From an uncultured Lachnospiraceae bacterium (GTDB lineage: Bacteria; Bacillota; Clostridia; Lachnospirales; Lachnospiraceae), in contig CAKSBC010000001.1 of assembly GCA_934438085.1 (NCBI GenBank), positions 179,235 to 243,234 of the forward strand: 64,000 nucleotides of DNA, read 5' to 3'. How positions within the stretch are numbered: position 1 is the first letter of the stretch; each line of letters begins with the position of its first letter. Positions 9,923-18,130 of the stretch are shown here, piece by piece. A model generated the notes under the pieces. That model saw only the letters and a list, made by a program, of their open reading frames with translations. It did not search any database and was not told where the DNA came from. Made by a program: the position numbers and the translations under genes.

Positions 9923-10717
9923 TTAAATAAACAGTGAAAGATACATATTTATTATCGGCTCTCCTATAAGTGCCGTGATCCATGCTGCTATGGCAATGGA
10001 CGGTCCGAACGGAAATGCCTTGTTTGTTTTATTTTTACTGTTATAAAATGCTGCAAATATAAGTCCCGTAAAGCATGCTATTATCAGTAAAAGCAGTGTC
10101 TTAAGCGCTCCGAAGTGAAGCCCCAGCACCGCTATAAGCTTAATGTCTCCGCCTCCCATAGCTGTGCGTTTAAGTATCACCTCCATAATAAGTACAACTA
10201 TAAGTAAAGGTACTGAAACAGCTAAAAAGCCTGTCAGCATTTCCTTTAAAACTGCCGTTCCTTCTAAAAGTCTCAAAAGTGATGCGGCGGCCATACCTAT
10301 CAGCATACCGTCAGGTATCTCCATTATATCGATATCTACAAGCGATACAGTAAATAAAAGGCTGCCTACAAGTATAAAGCGCAGTGTATCAATAGTAAAG
10401 CCAAATCTTAATACGATACTTAAGTAAAGACACATGCAAATAAGCTCTGTCAGTGGATATCTTTTTGGTATTGATGCTCCGCAGTAACGGCAGCGCCCCT
10501 TTAAAAATAGCCAGCTGAAAAGCGGTACAAGATCTGTAGCCCTTAGAACATGTCCGCATTCCGGACAATGGCTCCTTCCCTTAGCAATACTCTCATTATT
10601 AGCGACTCGCCACGCCCATGCATTTAAGAAGCTTCCCATGCAAAGACCTATGACGCAGGTGATAAATATAAGATATAATGCTGCGCCAATGGAAAAATCA
10701 AAAATATACAATTTCAT
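9923..10717 (-). CDS. pilD: Type IV prepilin leader peptidase / N-methyltransferase
   Basis: The protein (264 residues from the ATG at 10717) is a polytopic membrane aspartyl protease that cuts prepilins after the Gly of the class III signal and N-methylates the new end. The N-terminal methylase region has GSFLNAWAWR and two CxxC pairs (CPEC, CRYC), probably a zinc site. The catalytic aspartates fit VDIDIMEIPDG and GGGDIK. Residues upstream of MKLYIF in the longer open frame are read from the preceding terminator hairpin and are unlikely to be translated. No ribosome site precedes 10717; a TATAAT lies only 6 bp upstream, so the message may be leaderless. Its substrate in this operon is the giant prepilin. 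Confidence 0.88.
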   Translation of the reverse strand: MKLYIFDFSIGAALYLIFITCVIGLCMGSFLNAWAWRVANNESIAKGRSHCPECGHVLRATDLVPLFSWLFLKGRCRYCGASIPKRYPLTELICMCLYLSIVLRFGFTIDTLRFILVGSLLFTVSLVDIDIMEIPDGMLIGMAAASLLRLLEGTAVLKEMLTGFLAVSVPLLIVVLIMEVILKRTAMGGGDIKLIAVLGLHFGALKTLLLLIIACFTGLIFAAFYNSKNKTNKAFPFGPSIAIAAWITALIGEPIINMYLSLFI

Positions 10718-10730
10718 TACTTTATTATAA

Positions 10731-10754
10731 CAAATAAAAGCCGCAAATGCGGCT
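10731..10754 (-). terminator. Intrinsic terminator after the Na+/phosphate symporter gene
   Basis: On the minus strand AGCCGCA and TGCGGCT form a 7-bp stem with a 2-nt loop, followed by TTTTATTTG. It separates the phosphate operon from the pilus operon and lies just before the pilD start. Confidence 0.75.
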
Positions 10755-10795
10755 CTTATCATACACAAATTAAAAAAATTTGCAGCTAAACCTCA

Positions 10796-12547
10796 TCAAA
10801 ATGCGCTGAGTCTGTACTTTCTTCCGTATTCTCTGAATTTTTCTCTGTAGTTTTCATCATCTGTGCGCATTTCTCTGAGTGCTTCATGCATATCAAGTTT
10901 GTTGTTTTTGCTTTCTATGATGCATACAGCTATATTTGAACAGTGATCTGCCACTCTCTCAAGATTGGTCAGAATATCATTTAACACAAAGCCTGAATCG
11001 ACCGAGCAGCCGCCCTTTTGAAGTCTTATGATATGTCTTGATCTTATCTCCTCTTTGAGAAGGTCAATGTTTTGCTCCAAAGGCTCTACTGAAAATGCAG
11101 CTGACATGTCATTATCCTTAAATGCCTTTTCTGCAAGTCCCATTATCTCGATGACAGCATCAAAAATAACCCTTAAATCCCTGTTTGCCTCAACAGAAAA
11201 GCTGAGCTTCTTGTCCGTTATCTCGTCTGCCGAATCAGCCATGTTAAGACCGTGATCGGCTATACGCTCAAAATCTCCTATTAGCTTGAGATATTTAGCT
11301 GCTGTGGCAGAATCATCCTCATTTATCTGCCTTGAGCTTAGCTTTATAAGATAATTGTTGAGCAGATCCTCATAATGATCCGTCTTATCCTCAAGCTTCT
11401 TTATATTATTTATTTTATCCTCATCGTAGCGTGTAATACAAGATAATCCGTCACGCATTGCTTCAAGTGAATAAGCGGACATCTTTATGAGCTGATTTCT
11501 GCACTGGTCAAGTGCGAGTGCAGGTGCAGAAAGAAGTCTTTCATCAAGCTTTGTGATGGTGTCAGGCTCTTCATTATCCGGAACGATATGGCATACAAGT
11601 CTCTCTAAAGCTCCTGCCATAGGGAACAAAAGAACTACGCAAAGCACGTTGAATATAGAATGTGCTACAGCTATACCAAACATGTCCGCACTTTGATCAA
11701 AAAGTGCCGGGGCAAACAGCAGTTTAACTATGCAGAATACGCTCAGCCATACAAGAGTTCCTATTATATTAAAGGAAAGGTGCACAACAGCTGCTCTTTT
11801 GGCATTTTTATTTGTTCCGAAGGATGAAAGGATAGCTGTAATACAGGTTCCTATGTTTTGTCCCATGATTATAGGAACTGCGGCTCCGTAGCTGATGCCT
11901 CCGGTAGTTGCAAGAGCCTGAAGTATTCCGACTGAGGCTGAGGATGACTGTATTATTGCGGTCAGTGTCGCACCGGCAAGGACGCCAAGGATAGGATTTT
12001 TAAAGAGCAGGAAAAGCTGTGCAAACTGCGGCACCTCGCTGAGTCCCGATACAGATGAAGACATTGCCTCCATACCGTACATGAGCACCGCAAATCCTAA
12101 AAGGATAAGTCCGGTGTCCTTTTTCTTATCTCTTTTTGAGAACATATAGTACACGATACCTATAAGAGCAAGCATCGGTGTAAATGAAGTTGGCTTTAAA
12201 AGTCTCATGAAAACATTGCTGCTTTCAATGCCTGCAAGACTTAATATCCATGCTGTTACGGTAGTTCCTATGTTTGCTCCCATTATGACATTGATTGCCT
12301 GCTTTAATGTCATTATTCCGGAGTTTACAAAGCCGACTACCATGACTGTCGTAGCTGACGAGCTCTGTATTATTGCAGTAACTACCAGTCCTGTAATAAG
12401 TCCGGTAAACCTGTTCGTAGTCATCTTGGCAACCAGCATCTTAAGTGAGCTTCCTGCACGTCTTTCAAGTGCCTGTCCCATAAGATTCATACCAAAGAGG
12501 AACAGTGAAAGACCACCTATAAGATTTAAAATGTCAAAAATGTCCAT
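10796..12547 (-). CDS. Na+/phosphate cotransporter with C-terminal PhoU-like domain
   Basis: The 583-residue protein belongs to the NptA/PNaS family that imports phosphate with sodium. Two inverted membrane repeats each carry the diagnostic QSSSA motif (IIQSSSATTVMVVGFVNSG near residue 60 and IIQSSSASVGILQALATTG near 195). After about residue 340 a soluble helical PhoU-like domain follows (ADHGLNMADSADEI, ADHCSNIAVCIIES), a common regulatory fusion. It lies 42 bp downstream of phoR in the same direction, so it is probably induced by low phosphate through PhoB. The substrate is inferred from the family. Confidence 0.9.
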   Translation of the reverse strand: MDIFDILNLIGGLSLFLFGMNLMGQALERRAGSSLKMLVAKMTTNRFTGLITGLVVTAIIQSSSATTVMVVGFVNSGIMTLKQAINVIMGANIGTTVTAWILSLAGIESSNVFMRLLKPTSFTPMLALIGIVYYMFSKRDKKKDTGLILLGFAVLMYGMEAMSSSVSGLSEVPQFAQLFLLFKNPILGVLAGATLTAIIQSSSASVGILQALATTGGISYGAAVPIIMGQNIGTCITAILSSFGTNKNAKRAAVVHLSFNIIGTLVWLSVFCIVKLLFAPALFDQSADMFGIAVAHSIFNVLCVVLLFPMAGALERLVCHIVPDNEEPDTITKLDERLLSAPALALDQCRNQLIKMSAYSLEAMRDGLSCITRYDEDKINNIKKLEDKTDHYEDLLNNYLIKLSSRQINEDDSATAAKYLKLIGDFERIADHGLNMADSADEITDKKLSFSVEANRDLRVIFDAVIEIMGLAEKAFKDNDMSAAFSVEPLEQNIDLLKEEIRSRHIIRLQKGGCSVDSGFVLNDILTNLERVADHCSNIAVCIIESKNNKLDMHEALREMRTDDENYREKFREYGRKYRLSAF

Positions 12548-12589
12548 ATAATTACCCGTTAGCCCTCTTTTTTTCTATACTGTTAATTC

Positions 12590-13930
12590 TTAGTTTCCTT
12601 CTGGAAAGCTGATCGTAAATGTACTTCCTTTGCCTTCTTTGCTGTCAAGGCTTACATCAGCATTCATAATAAGTGCGGCATGCTTAACTATCGAAAGTCC
12701 GAGTCCTGTACCGCCGACTTCCTTTGAACGGCTCTTATCAACACGATAGAAGCGTTCAAAAATACGGTCAATGCATTCCTTCGGAATACCTATTCCGGTA
12801 TCGCTTACGGTAAGCACAACTCTGTCCGCATCCTTTGCAAGTTTAATATTCACCTCTCCGTTTTCATGATTATACTTAATTGCATTATCACAAAGGTTAT
12901 AAACTATGCTGTGCAATAGCTGAGCTACTCCGTAAAGCTTAGTGCTGCTTCCTTCAAGATTCAGCTTTACATGCTGGGTCTCAGCTTCGGATTCAAGACT
13001 GTCTATAACATTTTCAGCTATTCTGTAAAGATCTGTTTCTTCCCACTGATAGCCGTATCCGCCGTTATCAAGCTTTGTAAGGTCTATAATGTCCTCTACT
13101 AAAGTGCTCAGTCTGTGCGACTCGGAATATATCTTTTCAGCAAACGGCTTAATATCCTCAGGCTTGACTATTCCTGCTTTTATAAGCTCCGCATAGCCTG
13201 AGATTGCCTGCAGCGGAGTCTTAAGCTCATGTGAAACATTTGCTGTAAATTCCTGTCTTATCTGCTCTGTTTTTTCAAGTGCCGCTCTGTCTGCCTTTAG
13301 CTGCTTCTGCTGAACATCTATGCGCTTCATCAAAGGCTCAAGCTCTTCATATATTTCATTTTTCATCGGCTCATCCAGATCCAGAGTGTTTATAGGCTCA
13401 ATGATCCTTTTAGAAAGACTCGTTGCCAGACACAGTGACATTACTATCGCAAGCATTGCCACTCCGCATATCGGAGCTGCAAATCCCATAAGAAGTGTCC
13501 ATATCGTACTCTGAGCAAATGAAAGTCTTAAAACGGTTCCGTCCGGAAGGCGTCTTGCTGAATACAAAAGCTTTTCCGATAAGGTTGAACTGTATCTTGC
13601 ACTTTCGCCGTATCCTGTCTCAAATGCCTGCTTGATCTCAGCTCTTTCCAGATGGTTCTCCATTTTTTCAGGATCGGCTTCATTATCATAAATAACGCTT
13701 CCGTCAGCATTCACCCAGGTAATACGATAGTCCGTTTTCTCGTCCAAACCTTCAAAGTATTCCTTGCCGTTAAGCATTACTCCCTGCGCTGCGAGATCCG
13801 TCTCATTTTTAAGCTGTCTCTTCTGTGAATTTGTAAAATAGCTTGTAAGCGCACCCATTATCAGGATAAGTGTTGCTATAAATACCGTAAGCGTTGCAAA
13901 GCATATCGATTTAAATATTTTTTTGTTCAT
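12590..13930 (-). CDS. phoR: PhoR-like membrane sensor histidine kinase
   Basis: The kinase has two membrane helices (about residues 5-27 and 145-170) around a small extracytoplasmic domain, a coiled linker, a HisKA domain with SHELKTPLQAISGYAEL (His near residue 240) and a HATPase domain with NLCDNAIKYN, DTGIGI and GGTGLGLSIVKHA. It would autophosphorylate and pass phosphate to the regulator encoded upstream. The ATG at 13930 is preferred over 13939 because AAAGAG sits about 9 nt before it. Linkage to a phosphate symporter and to Pho boxes supports PhoR. Confidence 0.85.
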   Translation of the reverse strand: MNKKIFKSICFATLTVFIATLILIMGALTSYFTNSQKRQLKNETDLAAQGVMLNGKEYFEGLDEKTDYRITWVNADGSVIYDNEADPEKMENHLERAEIKQAFETGYGESARYSSTLSEKLLYSARRLPDGTVLRLSFAQSTIWTLLMGFAAPICGVAMLAIVMSLCLATSLSKRIIEPINTLDLDEPMKNEIYEELEPLMKRIDVQQKQLKADRAALEKTEQIRQEFTANVSHELKTPLQAISGYAELIKAGIVKPEDIKPFAEKIYSESHRLSTLVEDIIDLTKLDNGGYGYQWEETDLYRIAENVIDSLESEAETQHVKLNLEGSSTKLYGVAQLLHSIVYNLCDNAIKYNHENGEVNIKLAKDADRVVLTVSDTGIGIPKECIDRIFERFYRVDKSRSKEVGGTGLGLSIVKHAALIMNADVSLDSKEGKGSTFTISFPEGN

Positions 13931-14028
13931 ACAAAACATCTCTTTTCTGTTTGAACTGTTGTCATTACAGTAATTGACACGGAATGCCAGGATTATTCCA
14001 TTGAGGCATGTGCGCTGTTCGCCTAAAC

Positions 14029-14721
14029 TCAGCCTTCTGCTGCTTCCTGATCCAATCTGTAGCCTACGCCTCTTACCGTTTTGATCACACTTCCTGCTTC
14101 TCCCAATTTCGTTCTGAGCGTACCGATATGAACATCAACAGTCCTGGTTTCCCCCATGTAGTCAGTTCCCCAGACTATGGACAAGAGCTGATCTCTGGTA
14201 AATACCTGCATTGGATTTTCCAGGAATAATTTAAGAAGATCAAATTCCTTTAACGTAAGTATGATCTCGGATCTGCCGACATTTACTATATGTCTGCCTA
14301 TATCCATGCTTATATCACCGCAGGTTAATATCCTCTCGGTCTGTTTTTTTCCGGTACGGCGAAGCACGGCTTTAACTCTTGAAACCATCTCCATCATGCC
14401 AAAAGGCTTTGCAAGATAATCATCGGCTCCTTTGTCAAGTCCCATGACCTTATCATATTCAGTACCCCTTGCTGTGGCCAGAATAACAGGAATATCTTCT
14501 GTGATCGGTGAGCTTTTAAGTCTGTTCAGTATGCTGAGGCCGTCTTCTCCCGGAAGCATTATGTCCAATATGATAAGTTCCGGCTTTTTAAGCTTCATTG
14601 CAGCCCAAAACGGCACGCTGTCCGTAAAGCCTTCTGCTTCTATACCGCCTGCCTTAAGAGTGTATACCATCAGCTCTCTGATACTGTTATCATCTTCAAC
14701 ACAATAAATCATCTGCCTCAC
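14029..14721 (-). CDS. phoB: PhoB/PhoP-type OmpR-family response regulator
   Basis: This 230-residue protein has a receiver domain (acidic pair in YCVEDDNS, phospho-acceptor Asp in ELIILDIMLPGEDG, switch Thr in ILATARG, Lys in YLAKPFGMMEM) and a winged-helix DNA-binding domain ending TVDVHIGTLRTKLG and VRGVGYRLD. It heads the operon with phoR and the Na+/phosphate symporter. Upstream direct TTTACA repeats at 11-12 bp spacing match the Pho box, so the operon is probably autoregulated under phosphate starvation. Confidence 0.88.
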   Translation of the reverse strand: MRQMIYCVEDDNSIRELMVYTLKAGGIEAEGFTDSVPFWAAMKLKKPELIILDIMLPGEDGLSILNRLKSSPITEDIPVILATARGTEYDKVMGLDKGADDYLAKPFGMMEMVSRVKAVLRRTGKKQTERILTCGDISMDIGRHIVNVGRSEIILTLKEFDLLKLFLENPMQVFTRDQLLSIVWGTDYMGETRTVDVHIGTLRTKLGEAGSVIKTVRGVGYRLDQEAAEG

Positions 14722-14748
14722 CTCTTTTTAAAATTTATATCTTATTTA

Positions 14749-14788
14749 TGTAAAGCAGTTTATCACAGAAATGTAAAATTTATGTAAA
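14749..14788 (-). promoter_or_regulatory. Pho box array upstream of phoB
   Basis: On the minus strand TTTACA occurs at 14783-14788, 14772-14777 and 14749-14754, with a degenerate GTGATA at 14761-14766; spacings are 11, 11 and 12 bp. This matches the TT(A/T/C)ACA-N5 direct repeats bound by PhoP/PhoB dimers. A TATAAA lies downstream near the -10 position. Confidence 0.75.
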
Positions 14789-14884
14789 GTACGGGTTTTA
14801 TGGCTTAAAATCAGCGTTATAGGGGATTACTGCCGGTTAAAAATCAATTTATAAAGCTTTTGTAAAATCAGAAAATCCGGAGAT

Positions 14885-14920
14885 TAAAAAAGATCAACAC
14901 CACATAAAGGTGTCAATCTT
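14885..14920 (-). terminator. Intrinsic terminator downstream of rubredoxin
   Basis: On the minus strand AAGATTGACACC and GGTGTTGATCTT pair over 12 bp (two wobbles) around a 7-nt loop, then a run of six T. A second imperfect hairpin (ACCCGTTATCGGTT arm) lies at 14955-14987, nearer the gene. The rest of 14722-15000 holds the Pho boxes and no gene. Confidence 0.8.
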
Positions 14921-15000
14921 CATAATGATATTTACATGAGTAAATAATCTAAAGAACCCGCTACCGGCTTTATAACCGATAACGGGTAATGTGATTATAA

Positions 15001-15156
15001 TTATTCAGCTTCAAACTGATCCTTTCCTACTCCGCAGAGAGGACATTCGAAATCAGCAGGAAGGTCTGTCCAAAGAGTTCCCGGAGCTATGTCCTTTTCA
15101 GGATATCCCTTTGCTTCATCATATTCCCATCCGCATACTGTACATACATATTTCAT
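15001..15156 (-). CDS. Rubredoxin
   Basis: This 51-residue protein reads MKYVCTVCGWEYDEAKG at its start and ends with FECPLCGVGKDQFEAE. Cys 5, 8, 38 and 41 form the FeS4 site of rubredoxin, a small one-electron carrier used in anaerobes for detoxifying oxygen and peroxide and for other redox partners. Length and motif spacing are standard. A good ribosome site (GGGAG) lies 8 nt before the ATG. It is a single-gene unit followed by a terminator; no partner reductase or flavodiiron protein lies beside it. Confidence 0.95.
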   Translation of the reverse strand: MKYVCTVCGWEYDEAKGYPEKDIAPGTLWTDLPADFECPLCGVGKDQFEAE

Positions 15157-15388
15157 TGTTAATTCTCCCTTCTTTTAATAATATATTTATAAAAATAAAA
15201 CGCCAAAAACTATTTTGTATACAGCCATGTCTGTTAATAATATTTTATCCGAATATCCTTAAGATTTAAACTGTATATACTTTATTTTTGATATCTTTAT
15301 TATATCATTAAAATTAGAATAAATCCATTATTATATATTATTAATATGCATTATTTTTAGAACATTTCTAAAAACGAATATTTACCGC

Positions 15389-16738
15389 TCAGGCATTACT
15401 TTTCCTCATAAAGTGAATTATAAGACCAATCAGATACCCAATCAAAGCCGGACAGAGCCAGCCAAGACCTATTCCTGAAAACGGTAAAATTCCGCCTATC
15501 ATCTTAATGCTGCCGTCAAGGTTAAGCAGTGCTGTAACCTCTTCCGGCAAATTGCGGATAAGCTCATAAATCGCAGCTGCCAATGTAAAGCCTATTGCAC
15601 TGTTTGTAACAAGTCTGTCGTGGCTGTATAGCTTAGCAGAAAGTGCCAGAACAATTATAACTATCGCCAAAGGATAAAGGAACATAAGTACAGGGATTGA
15701 GAACTTAATAATGCTGTTAAGTCCAAGGTTTGAGAATAATAATGATATTCCGCTGAATAAAACCACCCATTTCTTATAGGCTTTACCGCCTGTGAAAAGT
15801 GTAGAAAATGTCTCCGAACAGCTTGTAATAAGACCGACTGCTGTCTTAAGACATGCCAATGTTACGGTTGCCGCAAGCACGAATGCACCCAAACCTCCGA
15901 GATAATACTGTGCGATCTGATAGAGCGCAATACCTCCGTTTTCCGAAGTTTCCAATACGCCTCGGCTCTGTGTACCCATTACAGTTACAGCGATGTATAT
16001 GATTGCCATAAATAAGCAGCTGAATACTCCGGCTTTTACAGTATTAACAGCTACCTCTCCGGGTTCTTCAATGCCAAGCCCCTTTATAACATTAACAACA
16101 ACAATTCCGAAAGCAAGTCCGGCAAGTGCATCCATTGTGTTATAGCCCTCAAGAAATCCCGTAAAGAATGCCTTATCCACATATGCCCCTGAAGGAGCCA
16201 CCTCCATAATATGTGCTGTAGGTGAAAGCAGTGAAACTATTAAAAGAACTCCGAGGAATGCAAGGAAGCAAGGGTTAAGTACCTTTCCTATCCATACAAG
16301 TATTTTTCCCGGACGAAGCGAGAAATAGAGTGCAAAGCCGAAGAAAACAACAGTGAAAAGGAAAAGATACAATCTTCCGTTTGCCTCCGGCAGAAGACGC
16401 TCAACGCCTACTGTGTAGGATGTTGTGGCACATCTCGGAATTGCGAAAAAAGGTCCTATTGTAAGATAAAGCACGACTGTAAAAAACATTCCGAACGGTT
16501 TATTGATCTTTGATGTAAGGTCGAACAGTCCGTTGCTGCGGCTTATGCCCAAAGCCGCAACACCTAAGAGCGGAAGTCCTACTCCTGTAATCAGAAAGCC
16601 GTCTATTGCGCCCCATACATTGCTTCCGGCAAGCTGTCCCATGAATACAGGGAATATAAGATTACCTGCACCGAAAAACATTCCGAACAGCATACTTGCC
16701 ACATAAACATACTCTTTAAAACTCAGATTATGCTTCAT
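15389..16738 (-). CDS. brnQ: Branched-chain amino acid:cation symporter (LIVCS family)
   Basis: The 449-residue protein has about 12 hydrophobic helices. Its N-terminal signature (FGAGNLIFPVFMGQLAG) is typical of BrnQ, which takes up Leu, Ile and Val with Na+ or H+. Length is normal. It is monocistronic, with a promoter about 110 bp upstream and a GAGAGGA ribosome site. No CodY box or T-box was seen in front of it. The intergenic stretch 15157-15388 holds only AT-rich sequence. Confidence 0.92.
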   Translation of the reverse strand: MKHNLSFKEYVYVASMLFGMFFGAGNLIFPVFMGQLAGSNVWGAIDGFLITGVGLPLLGVAALGISRSNGLFDLTSKINKPFGMFFTVVLYLTIGPFFAIPRCATTSYTVGVERLLPEANGRLYLFLFTVVFFGFALYFSLRPGKILVWIGKVLNPCFLAFLGVLLIVSLLSPTAHIMEVAPSGAYVDKAFFTGFLEGYNTMDALAGLAFGIVVVNVIKGLGIEEPGEVAVNTVKAGVFSCLFMAIIYIAVTVMGTQSRGVLETSENGGIALYQIAQYYLGGLGAFVLAATVTLACLKTAVGLITSCSETFSTLFTGGKAYKKWVVLFSGISLLFSNLGLNSIIKFSIPVLMFLYPLAIVIIVLALSAKLYSHDRLVTNSAIGFTLAAAIYELIRNLPEEVTALLNLDGSIKMIGGILPFSGIGLGWLCPALIGYLIGLIIHFMRKSNA

Positions 16739-16845
16739 AATGTCCTCTCATAACTAATAAAAATATATTTAACTTTAAGTATATACTAAAATTTGAGATG
16801 CGAGTATCTTTAAAGCAAATTATTATAACCACTTATTATGTGATA

Positions 16846-16874
16846 ATCATATATGCAGTTATAGTTATTATCAA
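16846..16874 (-). promoter_or_regulatory. Candidate promoter for brnQ
   Basis: TTGATA (16869-16874) and TATGAT (16846-16851) lie 17 bp apart on the minus strand, in an otherwise gene-free 300-bp interval (16739-17040). A second possible -10, TATACT, lies nearer the gene near 16785. Confidence 0.5.
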
Positions 16875-16904
16875 TATATAAGCCTGCATTTGAAATAATT
16901 CTAT

Positions 16905-16940
16905 AAAAAACAAAAAGACACGACCTTTAAAGTCATGTCC
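16905..16940 (-). terminator. Terminator after the DUF739-like gene
   Basis: On the minus strand GACATGAC and GGTCGTGTC pair around TTTAAA, followed by TTTTTGTTTTTT. Confidence 0.75.
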
Positions 16941-17040
16941 AATTATAATAATTAACACTGTTCAATATTAATTAATTTTTAGTTTATACTCATTCGATTT
17001 ATATTATTACATTTATTTTAGATGTAACAGTCTATATCAA

Positions 17041-17256
17041 TCAGGCTAAATGTCTGAAAAAATAATCCTGTATGGCATCATGCTCGATATTAAGCAGTTC
17101 AACCGCCTTCGTTATCTCCGGTTGCTTCCAGAATACCTTATTGCTGAGCTTTAAGCTGCAGGTGCGTTCAGACCAATCCATTGCTTCTGCAAATACCTTC
17201 TGATTGCCGTAAACCTCAACTATCCTGCCCTTCAGTTTTCCGTAGTCATACCTCAT
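17041..17256 (-). CDS. DUF739-like small Cro-type regulator
   Basis: From the ATG at 17256 the protein is 71 residues (MRYDYGKLKGRIVEVYG...). The pattern of GNQKVFAEAMDWSERTCSLKL followed by a WKQPEI segment matches the DUF739 family, small helix-turn-helix proteins best known from phage lysogeny regions. An AGGGG ribosome site sits about 9 nt before this ATG. A longer frame from 17310 is unlikely because the promoter places transcription start there. It faces away from the XRE gene at 17537, giving a phage-like divergent pair, although no other phage gene is near. Confidence 0.7.
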   Translation of the reverse strand: MRYDYGKLKGRIVEVYGNQKVFAEAMDWSERTCSLKLSNKVFWKQPEITKAVELLNIEHDAIQDYFFRHLA

Positions 17257-17291
17257 ATAAGCGTTACCCCTGCTCTCAATGATGATCGTTT

Positions 17292-17343
17292 GTTCAATAT
17301 CATTGAACATTTTTATAGTATCACTTCATTTTTTAAGTGTCAA
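17292..17343 (-). promoter_or_regulatory. Consensus promoter and palindromic operator for the DUF739-like gene
   Basis: TTGACA (17338-17343) and TACTAT (17315-17320) are separated by 17 bp. Just downstream, at the expected transcription start, GTTCAAT and ATTGAAC form a perfect 7-bp inverted repeat around GAT (17292-17308). A repressor there would block initiation. Confidence 0.7.
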
Positions 17344-17493
17344 CACCACCAGGCTTGTTTAAACTTATTCTTCATTACTTATTCAACATCTCTAAAATTT
17401 TCGCCCTTTTCATATTTAATCAAAGATACATATCCAACGATTCCAAAAACTTTGAATTTGTTCAATTTTAATGAATAATTTCTTGAATTTATA

Positions 17494-17519
17494 CTTGAGT
17501 CATATTAATATGATTTAAG
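17494..17519. promoter_or_regulatory. 26-bp near-perfect palindrome before the XRE regulator gene
   Basis: The half sites CTTGAGTCATATT and AATATGATTTAAG are inverted copies differing at two positions. The palindrome ends 17 bp before the ATG of the downstream XRE gene and overlaps its leader, so it is a candidate operator for autoregulation. It differs in sequence from the palindrome at 17292. Confidence 0.6.
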
Positions 17520-17536
17520 GAAAAGAGGGATTCTCA

Positions 17537-18007
17537 ATGAAGATCTTAAGCAAAAAAGCAACAACAGCGGACAGACTTGCCGAATTAATGGATGAAATGA
17601 ATATTCTTCAGGCTGATATTATCAGGATGGCAGCTCCGATATGTGCAAAATATAATATGAAGCTGTCCAGAAGTGACCTTTCACAATACATTTCCGGAAA
17701 GACTGAGCCCGGACAGGCAAAGCTTACCATTATTGCAGAGGCTTTAGGTGTTTCCGAAGCCTGGCTCATGGGATTCGATGTGCAAAAACATCCTTCCGGC
17801 ATAAGCCTTGCCGAACCTTCATCTGTAAACAACAGCAAAACTGTTTATCAAACTGATCAGAACAACCAGCAGCTTGTCGCTGACAGTGTTCCTCCTGACA
17901 GCTATTACGCAATGTCTCTGTTTTCACAGCTTTCCGCTGCTGATAAAAAGAAAATTACAAACCTGATGAGAAAGCTATTATCCGGGAAAGCTTTATTTGA
18001 AGAGTAA
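17537..18007 (+). CDS. XRE-family helix-turn-helix regulator
   Basis: The 156-residue protein starts with a five-helix XRE domain of about residues 8-75. The second and third helices fit KLSRSDLSQYISGKTEPG, and the ending GVSEAWLMGFDV is common in Clostridial phage-type repressors. The remaining half is polar and Gln/Ser/Asn-rich, then a short helical C-terminus (SAADKKKITNLMRKLL). It has no S24 peptidase or recognised ligand domain. AGAGGG precedes the ATG. It probably represses itself and perhaps the divergent DUF739-like gene. Confidence 0.8.
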   Translation: MKILSKKATTADRLAELMDEMNILQADIIRMAAPICAKYNMKLSRSDLSQYISGKTEPGQAKLTIIAEALGVSEAWLMGFDVQKHPSGISLAEPSSVNNSKTVYQTDQNNQQLVADSVPPDSYYAMSLFSQLSAADKKKITNLMRKLLSGKALFEE

Positions 18008-18130
18008 ATAATATCTTTGTTTATACTTGATCCTATAAACAGAGTCGAACTGTTGAATACGTTCAAAGTAAGAGTTCAAATCCGGCATAATTCGGAGAAC
18101 AACTTATAAATGAATTGAGGTAATAAATCT

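Noticed and set aside
15354..15374. AT-rich palindrome TTTTTAGAA/TTCTAAAAA as a terminator for brnQ
   Set aside because: The stem is nearly all A-T and lacks a following T-run on the minus strand.
17041..18007. Prophage
   Set aside because: Only two small regulators look phage-like; there is no integrase, attachment site, replication or structural gene.
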